From Alphaproteobacteria bacterium UBA7371 (GTDB lineage: Bacteria; Pseudomonadota; Alphaproteobacteria; UBA8317), in assembly GCA_002469865.1 (NCBI GenBank), contig DKOD01000025.1, positions 1 through 7,687 on the forward strand: DNA of 7,687 nt. Reading direction: 5' to 3'. The notes beneath the pieces are model-generated. The model saw nothing but the letters and a program-made list of their open reading frames with translations, ran no database searches and was not told the origin of the DNA. Position 1 is the first letter of the stretch, and the number at the start of each line of letters is the position of its first letter. Position numbers and translations under genes: made by a program. Below, piece after piece: positions 1-6,464 of the stretch.

Positions 1-198
1 AAAATGCGGCGCAAATGCTGTGATTGGCTGGTGGCCAATGATGTTTCAGGCCAGGAAGAGCAAGTCATGGGTGGGACACGCAATAAAGTGACCATTTTGC
101 GCAAAGATGCGGCAGCAGAAACCCTCGATTGGGCCGATAAGCAGGATATTGCTGACCAGCTTGCCATGCGCATTGGCCAATGGGCCATGAATTCATGA
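1..198 (+). CDS. coaBC: Phosphopantothenoylcysteine decarboxylase / phosphopantothenate-cysteine ligase, C-terminal end (5' truncated by window)
   Basis: Only the last 65 codons are present; the frame is open to base 1, so the gene begins outside the window. CoaBC (Dfp) makes 4'-phosphopantetheine: the C-terminal CoaB half joins cysteine to 4'-phosphopantothenate using CTP, and the N-terminal CoaC half decarboxylates the product. The visible piece is the tail of the CoaB half. It shows the family stretch CDWLVANDVS followed by VMGGTRNKVTIL, and a final helix with ADQLAMRIGQW. Asn in the ANDVS stretch belongs to the ligase active-site region in characterised family members. The stop TGA (196-198) overlaps the preferred dut ATG (195-197), so translation is likely coupled. 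Identification rests on this short tail and on the dut neighbour, a common alphaproteobacterial pairing. Confidence 0.88.
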   Translation, partial: KMRRKCCDWLVANDVSGQEEQVMGGTRNKVTILRKDAAAETLDWADKQDIADQLAMRIGQWAMNS

Positions 199-650
199 AA
201 ATCCCGGTCAAGATTATGGGCAAGGGCAAGGGCCTGGAACCCCCCAAACCTGCAACCCAGGATGCAGCTGGCATGGACCTGAAAGCCGCCATCGATGAGG
301 ATATCATCTTAGAGCCTGGTGCCATAAAACTTATCCCCGCGGGTTTTGCCATGGCATTGCCCCAGAATTTTGAAGCCCAGATAAGGCCACGCTCTGGCCT
401 TGCCCTCCGCCATGGCATCACGGTGCTGAACAGCCCCGGCACCATCGATGCTGATTATCGGGGGGAAGTGGGCGTGATCCTGATCAATCATGGCAAAGAT
501 GCTTTCACGATACAGCGTGGCGAACGCATCGCGCAGATGGTCATTGCCCCAACGACAAATGCCCAACTCGAAATTGTTCAGGAGCTTGAAGAGACCACGC
601 GTGGTTCCAGTGGGTTTGGCTCCACCGGAAGGGAGGAACAGGTCATATGA
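195..650 (+). CDS. dut: Deoxyuridine 5'-triphosphate nucleotidohydrolase (dUTPase)
   Basis: Hydrolyses dUTP to dUMP and pyrophosphate, which keeps uracil out of DNA and supplies the thymidylate precursor; cytosolic homotrimer. With the start at 195 the protein has 151 residues, normal for the trimeric family. All five signature motifs are visible: AGMDLKA (25-31), PRSGLA (65-70), GTIDADYRGEV (82-92, with the uridine-binding Asp85 and Tyr88), GERIAQMVI (109-117) and the P-loop-like Gly-rich tail RGSSGFGSTG (136-145). An in-frame ATG at 180 would add five residues (MGHEF). The ATG at 195 is preferred because it overlaps the coaBC stop as ATGA and because MKIPVKIM aligns with typical dUTPase N-termini (for example MKKIDVKI in E. 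coli). The stop overlaps the ATG of the Rrf2 gene in the same ATGA way, indicating one operon. Confidence 0.96.
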   Translation: MKIPVKIMGKGKGLEPPKPATQDAAGMDLKAAIDEDIILEPGAIKLIPAGFAMALPQNFEAQIRPRSGLALRHGITVLNSPGTIDADYRGEVGVILINHGKDAFTIQRGERIAQMVIAPTTNAQLEIVQELEETTRGSSGFGSTGREEQVI

Positions 651-1096
651 AACTTACAAAACGCACCATGTTGGCCATGGAGGCCGTTCTTGATGTGGCC
701 CACCACGCCAGGCCCAACCCAGTCCAGGCCCGGGAAATCACCAAAAGGCAAAAAATTCCTGAGCGCTATTTGGAACAGGTGATGCAGCAATTGGTTCATA
801 CAGGCATTCTCAAAGGTGTGCGCGGACCAAGGGGTGGCTATGTTTTGGCCCAGGAACGTCGCAAAATAACGCTCGGCGATATCATTCGGGTGGTGGAACA
901 ATCAGCAGCGGAAACAGAGCAAGAAGATCTTGTTTCCTCGGAATTGGGCCAGAGGGTTATCCAGCCAGTTTGGCTGGAAATGGAAGACAAAATGCTGGAA
1001 TATTTTTCCAAAATCACATTGGAAGATCTCTGCCAACGGGCGGACGCACTTGGTATTGGTGGGACTCAAACCCGTCCCGACAACTACACCATCTGA
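647..1096 (+). CDS. Rrf2-family transcriptional regulator, CymR-like (no Fe-S cysteines)
   Basis: A 149-residue winged-helix DNA-binding protein. The N-terminal half carries the Rrf2 pattern: MKLTKRTMLAMEAVLDVA, then a helix-turn-helix with ITKRQKIPERYLEQVMQQLV (31-50), and the wing GVRGPRGGYVLA (57-68). The C-terminal half is a long dimerisation helix region. IscR-type members bind [2Fe-2S] through three clustered cysteines near residues 90-105; here the only cysteine is Cys129, so a cluster of that kind is ruled out. CymR, an Rrf2 protein of Gram-positive bacteria, controls cysteine metabolism and interacts with CysK. The gene lies 16 bases upstream of cysK, so a role in sulfur or cysteine control is a reasonable inference but not shown. 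A strong ribosome-binding site, GGGAGGAA (631-638), lies inside the end of dut ahead of ATG 647. Confidence 0.9.
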   Translation: MKLTKRTMLAMEAVLDVAHHARPNPVQAREITKRQKIPERYLEQVMQQLVHTGILKGVRGPRGGYVLAQERRKITLGDIIRVVEQSAAETEQEDLVSSELGQRVIQPVWLEMEDKMLEYFSKITLEDLCQRADALGIGGTQTRPDNYTI

Positions 1097-1112
1097 TTGA
1101 GAAGGGACAAAG

Positions 1113-2069
1113 ATGTCTGGATATGAAGGCCCAAGAGGCAAAATTTACCAATCCATTCTCGAAACCATTGGTGGCACGCCCCTGGTGCGTTGCCAGCGGC
1201 TGGAACAGAACCAATTTCTAGACGTTCAGCTTCTGGCCAAGCTTGAATATTTTAACCCCATGGCAAGTGTGAAGGATCGAATTGGCCGCCACATGCTCGA
1301 ACAATTGGAGCAAGACGGTGTGATCGGGCCCAAGACCCATATTATCGAGCCAACTTCGGGCAATACCGGCATTGGACTCGCCCTCGCTTGTGCCGCCAGC
1401 GGGCGGCCCATAACCCTGGTCATGCCTGAGCATATGTCTGAAGAGCGCCGCAAAATGATGCGTCATTTGGGGGCAAATTTGGTGCTCACCCCTGCCCAAA
1501 AAGGCATGGGCGGGGCAATTGAGCGGGCCAGATCATTGGTGGAAGAAATGGGTGACGCCCATATGCCCCAACAATTTGAAAATGCCGCCAATCCCTTGAT
1601 CCATGAGCAAACAACTGGCCCAGAAATCTGGGTCGATACCGAGGGACAAGTCGATGTGTTGGTCGCCGGTGTGGGGACAGGAGGAAGCCTTACTGGCGCA
1701 TCACGCTATTTAAAGACGCACAAACTCATCCATGTGGTGGCCGTTGAGCCAGAGGATTCAGCGGTTTTGTCCGGTGGCAAGCCGGGTCCCCATCGGATCG
1801 AAGGAATTGGTGCTGGATTTGTGCCGGCTATTTATGACCAGGCGCTCGTGGATGAAATCATCACGATTTCCAACCAGACCGCCATGGAGACAAGCCGTCT
1901 TTTGGCCAGAACCGAAGGCATTGCCGGCGGCATTTCCACCGGCGCCAATTTGGCTGCCTGCCTGGAAATTGCCGAGCGCCCAGAAATGTTTGGCAAAAAT
2001 ATCGTGTTCATGGTTCCTTCTTTTGCCGAACGTTACCTTTCCACCCAACTTTTTGAAGCCACGGATTGA
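1113..2069 (+). CDS. cysK: Cysteine synthase (O-acetylserine sulfhydrylase), PLP-dependent
   Basis: Makes L-cysteine from O-acetylserine and sulfide in the cytosol. The 318-residue length fits the CysK/CysM family (fold type II PLP enzymes). The Schiff-base lysine is Lys54 in NPMASVKDRIG (48-58). The substrate loop TSGNTG spans 81-86, the PLP-phosphate loop GTGGS 188-192, and a late motif GGISTGAN 272-279 matches the family GISSGAN. Near the C-terminus VPSFAERYLST (301-311) replaces the usual LPDxGERYLST, a mild deviation. Ser/Thr and Gly at the key PLP sites are kept, so the enzyme should be active. The start is supported by GAGAAGGGA 7-15 bases upstream. CysK versus a CysM-type enzyme using thiosulfate or a thiocarboxylated carrier cannot be settled from the residues seen; CysK is more likely from the active-site stretch. 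Stop TGA overlaps the next ATG by one base. Confidence 0.94.
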   Translation: MSGYEGPRGKIYQSILETIGGTPLVRCQRLEQNQFLDVQLLAKLEYFNPMASVKDRIGRHMLEQLEQDGVIGPKTHIIEPTSGNTGIGLALACAASGRPITLVMPEHMSEERRKMMRHLGANLVLTPAQKGMGGAIERARSLVEEMGDAHMPQQFENAANPLIHEQTTGPEIWVDTEGQVDVLVAGVGTGGSLTGASRYLKTHKLIHVVAVEPEDSAVLSGGKPGPHRIEGIGAGFVPAIYDQALVDEIITISNQTAMETSRLLARTEGIAGGISTGANLAACLEIAERPEMFGKNIVFMVPSFAERYLSTQLFEATD

Positions 2070-2800
2070 TGCGCGACGAAGATATTCTTCGCCATGCCCG
2101 ACAATTGGTTCTGCCGGCTATTGGCGCCGGGGGGCAACATAAATTGATGGATGCCCATGTCATGGTGGTGGGTTGTGGCGGCCTTGGGTCCATCGCCGCG
2201 CCTTATCTTGTGGGGGCCGGTGTGGGTCATGTTAGCCTCGTTGATGGTGGTCATGTGGACATAGCCAATTTGCACCGCCAATGGGTTTTCCGCAGTGACC
2301 AACAGGGCATGGCGAAAACAACATGCCTTGGGGCTCATTTGACCGCACTTAACCCAAATGTGGTGGTTACCTGTCATCATCAATTATTTGACCCCACGCT
2401 TCTCCAGAACGTCGATCTTGTGCTGGATTGTACGGATAATGCCAGGGCGCGCACCCTGATTGCCCGCTCATGCTGGAATGCTGGCATCACATTGGTAAGC
2501 GCTGGGGTGATTGGCATGAACGGGCAAGCAACCACATTCATACCGGGGAAAGACCAGCCATGCCGGGATTGCGTCTTTCCTGAAGATGATTCCACCGATG
2601 ATGCCTGCGCAGCACTTGGCGTTTTGGGGCCGGTGGTGGGCCAACTTGCCTCCATTCAAGCCACCGAAGCCATCAGGCATTTGGTGGGCATGAATGGGGG
2701 GTTAGAAGGCCGCCTGATGATGGTTGAAATGGGCGAGATTGATCTGCGCTTCATCAAGCTTAAAAAGCAAAAAAATTGTCGCTTTTGCAGCAATATTTAA
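2069..2800 (+). CDS. MoeB/ThiF/HesA-family E1-like adenylyltransferase
   Basis: Activates the C-terminal Gly-Gly of a ubiquitin-fold sulfur carrier (MoaD, ThiS or CysO type) by adenylation, the first step of sulfur transfer to molybdopterin, thiazole or cysteine. From ATG 2069 it has 243 residues, close to E. coli MoeB. Visible: nucleotide loop GCGGLGS (35-41), NLHRQ (67-71) that supplies an ATP-contacting Arg, Lys83, the acidic residue Asp123 in DCTDN, and ACAALGVLGPVVG (179-191), where Cys180 matches the conserved cysteine region of MoeB/ThiF. Two zinc pairs are present: Cys165/Cys168 (CRDC) and Cys237/Cys240 (CRFC). There is no rhodanese domain, unlike MoeZ/MOCS3. A TTG at 2066 would add one residue; ATG 2069 (TGATG overlap with the cysK stop) is preferred. 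No carrier protein gene is in the window, so the exact pathway is open; the cysK neighbour hints at sulfur metabolism. Confidence 0.88.
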   Translation: MRDEDILRHARQLVLPAIGAGGQHKLMDAHVMVVGCGGLGSIAAPYLVGAGVGHVSLVDGGHVDIANLHRQWVFRSDQQGMAKTTCLGAHLTALNPNVVVTCHHQLFDPTLLQNVDLVLDCTDNARARTLIARSCWNAGITLVSAGVIGMNGQATTFIPGKDQPCRDCVFPEDDSTDDACAALGVLGPVVGQLASIQATEAIRHLVGMNGGLEGRLMMVEMGEIDLRFIKLKKQKNCRFCSNI

Positions 2801-2821
2801 GTTCCATCACCCAACATATTC

Positions 2822-3808
2822 TCACAGCATGGAGGGGAAGACCCTATCGGGTGGCGTGTGGCCATCGGCAAAGGTTTTGATGTTGATGATTACTTTTTCG
2901 CCCATGTCGATCCGCGCCTCATGGGTCGCAGACGCCATATGCGGCAGCAGCACCACCTTGGTGTTGTTGCGCAATTTTGGATTGACGCTGGGCTCTTGCT
3001 CAAACACATCGAGACCAGCCCCAGCCAAGCCACCTGCTTCGATTTGGCGGGCCAAGGCATTCTCATCGATCACCTCGCCACGCGCCGTGTTCACCACGAT
3101 GGCCTCCGGCGACAACATGGCCAATCGGGGTGCGGACAACAAATGGAAGGTGGCCGGTGTGTGTGGGCAATTCACAGAAATAATATCCATGCGTGAAAGC
3201 ATTTGGTTGAGGCTGTCCCAATAGGTGGCGCCCAACTCTTCCTCCAAAGGCTTCGCAACCCGGCGGCGGTTGTGGTAGTTGATTTCCAGGCCAAATGCTT
3301 TTGCACGGCGGGCCACCGCTGCACCCACGCGACCCATGCCAATGATCCCAAGACGTTTGCCATGCACGCGGTGACCCAGCATATGGGTCGGTGACCATCC
3401 CACAAAACGGTCTTCTTCCATCATTTGGATGCCTTCGGCCAAGCGTCGATGAACGGCCAAAATAAGCGCAAGGGTCAAGTCGGCGGTATCCTCGGTCAGC
3501 ACCCCAGGGGTGTTGGTGACGGTGATGCCGTTATTGCGCGCCGTGGCCACATCAATATGATCCACGCCAGCCCCATAATTGGCAATCAACCGGCAACGCT
3601 CTGAACAACGTGCAATCACCCTTGCATCAATATGGTCCGTGAGGGTTGGCACCAAAACATCGGCATCGGCAACAGCTTCAGCTATTTCCGTAGGGCTCAT
3701 GGGTCGGTCATCATGGTTTAACCGAACCTCAAAAAGTTCCGCCATGCGTTTTTCAACAATTTCGGGAAGCTTTCTTGTAACCACCACCACGGGCTTGCTA
3801 CTGCTCAT
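2822..3808 (-). CDS. D-2-hydroxyacid dehydrogenase, glyoxylate/hydroxypyruvate reductase type
   Basis: Likely reduces glyoxylate to glycolate or hydroxypyruvate to D-glycerate with NAD(P)H in the cytosol. The start at 3808 gives 328 residues (MSSSKPVVVV...), the usual length, and has TCCT/AGGA at 3816-3819 seven bases upstream. An upstream in-frame ATG (3859) would add 17 residues of non-family sequence and run into the divergent gene. The Rossmann loop is GMGRVG (157-162). The catalytic triad is Arg243 (TARGE), Glu272 (EQEP) and His290 (PHMASAT). NTPGVLTEDTADL (99-111) is typical of the GyaR/GRHPR branch. After the second Rossmann strand the sequence reads YHNRRR (178-183), with arginines in place of the NAD-selecting Asp, which suggests NADPH preference (inference). 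Its end faces the MoeB-like gene with only 21 bases between stops and no clear terminator hairpin. Confidence 0.93.
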   Translation of the reverse strand: MSSSKPVVVVTRKLPEIVEKRMAELFEVRLNHDDRPMSPTEIAEAVADADVLVPTLTDHIDARVIARCSERCRLIANYGAGVDHIDVATARNNGITVTNTPGVLTEDTADLTLALILAVHRRLAEGIQMMEEDRFVGWSPTHMLGHRVHGKRLGIIGMGRVGAAVARRAKAFGLEINYHNRRRVAKPLEEELGATYWDSLNQMLSRMDIISVNCPHTPATFHLLSAPRLAMLSPEAIVVNTARGEVIDENALARQIEAGGLAGAGLDVFEQEPSVNPKLRNNTKVVLLPHMASATHEARIDMGEKVIINIKTFADGHTPPDRVFPSML

Positions 3809-3850
3809 GCTTGTATCCTGACTGTGATTTGGTTTTGTTCGAGATGTAAC

Positions 3851-4372
3851 ATGAAGCATGTACTATTTACCAAGATCAAATTCCTAGGCCTTTTGGCGGT
3901 TTTTTTCTGCGCCATGTCATGGGCCCATCTGGCAGATGCTAAGGTCGGCAAAGCCACGGGCTTGCCTATTCCGCGTTTTGTGTCTCTTGCCAGTGATGAG
4001 GTGAATATGCGCCACGGTCCTGGAAAATCTTTCCCAATTGCTTGGGTCTATCGGGTGGAGAATTTGCCAGTGCAGGTCATCGATGAATGGGTGCATTGGC
4101 GCAAAATCCGCGACCTGGATAACATCGAAGGCTGGGTGCATAAATCCCTATTGCGCAGCAGCAGGTCCGCAATCATCACCAATGATCTGGCGGATGTCCT
4201 GGATCAGGAATCAGGAGACACAAAACTCGTGGGCCAAATAGGCAGGAATGTTGTGGTGGCCATCAAGGCTTGTGGTATTCAGCATTGCCTCATCGAAAAA
4301 GGCCCCGTGGAGGGTTGGCTATCGAAAAGCCAATTCTACGGGGCCTTTGGCGAAGAAATGTTTGGGAATTGA
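3851..4372 (+). CDS. Exported protein with two bacterial SH3 domains
   Basis: A 173-residue protein that begins with a signal peptide: basic MKHVLFTKIK, hydrophobic FLGLLAVFFCAMSW, and a likely signal peptidase I site after ALADA-type residues (ADA, 28-30). The mature part has an SH3-like fold (about 43-103) with VNMRHGPGKSFPIAWVY, WRKIRD and GWVHKSLL, and a second, more diverged SH3-like repeat (about 105-165) ending in EGWLSKSQF. Cys141 and Cys146 in the second repeat could form a periplasmic disulfide. Bacterial SH3 domains often bind peptidoglycan or metals, but the function of this family is not known to me. ATG 3851 is chosen over an upstream in-frame ATG at 3824 because the signal peptide starts there. 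It diverges from the hydroxyacid dehydrogenase across 42 bases, and its stop directly abuts the stop of the convergent DUF3501 gene. Confidence 0.88.
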   Translation: MKHVLFTKIKFLGLLAVFFCAMSWAHLADAKVGKATGLPIPRFVSLASDEVNMRHGPGKSFPIAWVYRVENLPVQVIDEWVHWRKIRDLDNIEGWVHKSLLRSSRSAIITNDLADVLDQESGDTKLVGQIGRNVVVAIKACGIQHCLIEKGPVEGWLSKSQFYGAFGEEMFGN

Positions 4373-4394
4373 TCAAAGGTCTTTGATCAATTCC
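4365..4394. repeat. Perfect 14-bp inverted repeat spanning two abutting stop codons, possible bidirectional terminator
   Basis: The left arm GGAATTGATCAAAG (4365-4378) and the right arm CTTTGATCAATTCC (4381-4394) are exact reverse complements separated by GT (4379-4380). The stop of the SH3 gene (4370-4372) lies in the left arm and the stop of the DUF3501 gene (4373-4375) directly follows it, so the repeat encodes the last residues of both proteins. A transcript from either side can fold into a stable stem with a small loop. There is no strong U-tract after it on either strand, so an intrinsic terminator is uncertain; it may instead block 3'-exonucleases or slow converging polymerases. Confidence 0.7.
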
Positions 4395-4966
4395 TCGCGT
4401 GCAGCACCAGAAATCGCCGACATATGGCCATAATTTTCGTGGTCGCAGCCCACCATTACCTCAACGGACTTGTCCTTAAATGCCTCGGCTTGGGCGTCAT
4501 TCATTTGGAAACGAATGAAGTGCACGGATGACGTTTTTCCGTCCGCGGTGGTGCGTTCGATGTCATCCTCATTGACGGTGGAATAAATGCGTTCACCAGC
4601 AACTTGCAGGAATAATTTTTCATCAACACCACCGAGGGTCCGCAGAATATCCAGCCGGCGGGCCCCATCAGTTACCTCAAACATCACCGTGGCGGTGAGT
4701 TCATTACCCTGGGGTATCATTGGGTTGTAGGCGCGCAATTCGTCAGGGATCTGGTCTTCGCCACCCTTTTCCACAAACAACATCTCGTGAACCTGGTGCC
4801 ACATCGTGTCATAGGATTCAAAATAGAAGGTGCAAAAAGGTCCAAGTGGTACCTGGCGTGCCTTTTTGATGGGGCGGAGCTTGGTCCGGGTCTCAGCACG
4901 CGATTTGCCATATTCAGCCATGTCCATAATGTCAGCATGGGCAATGATACGATCTTCTCGGCTCAT
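4373..4966 (-). CDS. DUF3501 family protein, function unknown, partner of rubrerythrin/Fe-S oxidoreductase
   Basis: A 197-residue soluble protein with no signal peptide or membrane segment. I recognise it as DUF3501, a family of unknown function often found beside a rubrerythrin and a GlpC/HdrD-like Fe-S oxidoreductase, as here. Features seen: a basic N-terminal part (KLRPIKKAR, 29-37), FYFESYDTMWHQVHEML (47-63) rich in aromatic, Glu and His residues, YNPMIPQGNELTATVMFE (80-97), and a late CDHENYGH (174-181). Glu50, His57, His60, Glu61, Asp175, His176 and His181 could bind a metal; this is inference from residue type, not a known site. Only two cysteines (45 and 174) are present, so it is not an obvious Fe-S protein. 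Start 4966 has GGAG seven bases upstream (4974-4977). It follows the Fe-S oxidoreductase gene after 30 bases and is probably co-transcribed with it. Confidence 0.85.
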   Translation of the reverse strand: MSREDRIIAHADIMDMAEYGKSRAETRTKLRPIKKARQVPLGPFCTFYFESYDTMWHQVHEMLFVEKGGEDQIPDELRAYNPMIPQGNELTATVMFEVTDGARRLDILRTLGGVDEKLFLQVAGERIYSTVNEDDIERTTADGKTSSVHFIRFQMNDAQAEAFKDKSVEVMVGCDHENYGHMSAISGAAREELIKDL

Positions 4967-4996
4967 GTTATTTCTCCATTTGTTTGTGTTGAAGCA

Positions 4997-6334
4997 TCAA
5001 AGTCCGTAGGCCTTGGCCATCAATTCAATCGGATGAAAGGCGCTGTCAGGGATGTTTTCAGCACCCTCCATGTCCATCACCTGAAGGATGTGTTTGGCGG
5101 CAAGCGGGCATTCTGAAGCAACATATTCGTTATCGTTGCGCTTGGCGGCACGGGCTGTGTTTTTGCCCACCTTCACCGCCGCATCAAAGGTCTCCTTCAG
5201 CACCCCAAACGTACCTCCATGGCCCGAGCAACGCTCCAGCACATCAATTTTGGTGTCTGGGATATGTTTCAGCAATTCGGCACCCTTCTGTCCCATATTC
5301 TGGGCGCGGGCATGGCAGGAAAGGTGCATGGTTACGCCCCCATCCAATGCGTTCATGCCCTCAGCAAGTCCCTCTTTCTTGGCAATATCAACCATGTATT
5401 CATCAATATCGGCCACATGTTGGGCAAGCCTTTTGACCTGCTCATTTTCTGGCAGAATGAGGGGCCATTCAAACTTCATCATGAGGGAACATGAGCTTGT
5501 GAGGGAGATCACATCATACCCCTTATCCACCCATTCAAGCAGCACAGGGACAACCTTGAGCGCTTGCTCAGCGACCTCATTGACAGCACCTTGCTCCAGC
5601 TTCGGCATGCCGCAGCAGCCTGGGTAAACAACTTGGGTGTCCACACCATTATGGGCGAGCACCTTGCGGGCTGCCGTGCCTGTGCGGGCCTGCTGATAAT
5701 TCACAAAACAGGTGGCATAAATCACCGCCTTGCGGCCATGGGCCGGTGCGTCTGTGTTGACCATGGGCACGTTATTTTTGGCCTGGGTGGTGAATGGCTT
5801 GGATTCAAAACTTGGCAGGTCAACGCGCCGATCAATGCCCGCCAATGATTCCATGATGGGACGGGTTAATTTGTTGTCGGTTTTGGCGGCCCAATTGGCG
5901 ATGCCCGCAAATGGGGCGGCCATCTTTCCGTTGCGGTCGGTGTGGGTCAGGCGCTCTGCATCGGCATTCTTCTCACCTTGTTGGCGGATGGCGGCCCGGT
6001 AACGAAGCATCAGATGCGGGAAATCGAGGTCAAATTCATGGGGGGGCACATAGGGACATTTGGTCAAGAAGCACATGTCACAAAGCGTGCAAAGATCCAC
6101 GACCTTGCGATAATCTTCACCCTTATCCAGGCCATCAACTTCTTCGGTTTCTGACTCATCAATCATGTCAAACAACGTGGGGAAGGAATCACAAAGGTTA
6201 AAGCAGCGGCGGCAGCCATGGCAGATGTCAAACACCCGCTCCATTTCGTCCTCAATCTTATTCAGATCGTAATATTCTGGGTTGTTCCAGTCGATGGGGT
6301 GACGGATGGGGGCGTCGAGGCTTCCTTCGCGCAT
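4997..6334 (-). CDS. Soluble Fe-S oxidoreductase with two [4Fe-4S] ferredoxin motifs and CCG domains (GlpC/HdrD-like)
   Basis: A 445-residue cytosolic electron-transfer protein. Two cluster motifs lie at Cys38/41/44/48 (CHGCRRCFNLC) and Cys82/85/88/93 (CTLCDMCFLTKCP). The C-terminal half has two cysteine-rich CCG-type domains known from GlpC and heterodisulfide reductase: the first with Cys209, Cys240-Cys241-Gly and Cys282; the second with Cys340, Cys369-Ser370-Gly-His and Cys409. The second lacks one cysteine of the CC pair. No FAD-binding or membrane segment is seen. Start 6334 is chosen because AAGGAA (6341-6346) sits six bases upstream; a longer open frame to 6445 would cross the terminator after rubrerythrin and gives non-family sequence. 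Position between rubrerythrin and DUF3501 suggests it passes electrons to or from rubrerythrin, or acts on a disulfide. The substrate is unknown; a GlpC role is unlikely because no glpA/B genes are near. Confidence 0.9.
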   Translation of the reverse strand: MREGSLDAPIRHPIDWNNPEYYDLNKIEDEMERVFDICHGCRRCFNLCDSFPTLFDMIDESETEEVDGLDKGEDYRKVVDLCTLCDMCFLTKCPYVPPHEFDLDFPHLMLRYRAAIRQQGEKNADAERLTHTDRNGKMAAPFAGIANWAAKTDNKLTRPIMESLAGIDRRVDLPSFESKPFTTQAKNNVPMVNTDAPAHGRKAVIYATCFVNYQQARTGTAARKVLAHNGVDTQVVYPGCCGMPKLEQGAVNEVAEQALKVVPVLLEWVDKGYDVISLTSSCSLMMKFEWPLILPENEQVKRLAQHVADIDEYMVDIAKKEGLAEGMNALDGGVTMHLSCHARAQNMGQKGAELLKHIPDTKIDVLERCSGHGGTFGVLKETFDAAVKVGKNTARAAKRNDNEYVASECPLAAKHILQVMDMEGAENIPDSAFHPIELMAKAYGL

Positions 6335-6389
6335 GTCAGGTTCCTTAAAGCTTGATGACAACGTGGTGGCATATGTTGTTGGGGTATAA

Positions 6390-6413
6390 GAAAACCCCCG
6401 GCTGTTGCCGGGG
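6390..6413 (-). terminator. Rho-independent terminator after rubrerythrin, within the operon
   Basis: On the minus strand CCCCGGC (6413-6407), loop AACA, GCCGGGG (6402-6396) form a perfect 7-bp GC-rich stem, followed by GTTTTCTT (6395-6388). It lies 52 bases after the rubrerythrin stop and 56 bases before the Fe-S oxidoreductase start. Because no clear second promoter follows, it probably acts as a leaky terminator that lowers expression of the two downstream genes. Confidence 0.8.
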
Positions 6414-6425
6414 ATCATATTTTTT

Positions 6426-6454
6426 GCCGAGCCAAGCGAACGCAAAGCTCAGGC
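6426..6454. other. Imperfect hairpin just downstream of the rubrerythrin stop
   Basis: GCC-GAGC-GCG pairs with CGC-GCTC-GGC (6426-6438 with 6441-6454), with a 3/3 internal loop and one bulged base. On the minus strand it directly precedes an A-run rather than a U-run, so it is not a terminator by itself. It could protect the 3' end of the rubrerythrin message together with the terminator hairpin. Confidence 0.35.
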
Positions 6455-6464
6455 AGAAACCGAA

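Noticed and set aside
65..445. Open frame of 126 codons on the minus strand opposite dut, and similar long frames opposite cysK and the Fe-S gene
   Set aside because: They lie wholly opposite well-recognised genes, lack plausible ribosome-binding sites and show no family motifs.
2801..2821. Terminator between the convergent MoeB-like and hydroxyacid dehydrogenase genes
   Set aside because: Only 21 bases with no inverted repeat or T-run that I could find.
3809..3850. Divergent promoters between the hydroxyacid dehydrogenase and SH3 genes
   Set aside because: Promoters must lie in or near here, but I found no pair of -35/-10 hexamers with acceptable match and spacing on either strand.
2822..3859. 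Longer hydroxyacid dehydrogenase frame starting at 3859
   Set aside because: It overlaps the signal-peptide start of the divergent gene and adds 17 residues unlike the family; ATG 3808 has AGGA at correct spacing.
3908..3910. Possible lipoprotein cysteine (Cys20) in the SH3 protein signal peptide
   Set aside because: The preceding residues VFF do not fit a lipobox, which needs a small residue before Cys; a signal peptidase I site after ADA is more likely.
4997..6445. Longer Fe-S oxidoreductase frame starting at 6445
   Set aside because: It would translate through the terminator hairpin at 6390-6413; the ATG at 6334 has AAGGAA six bases upstream and fits the family start.
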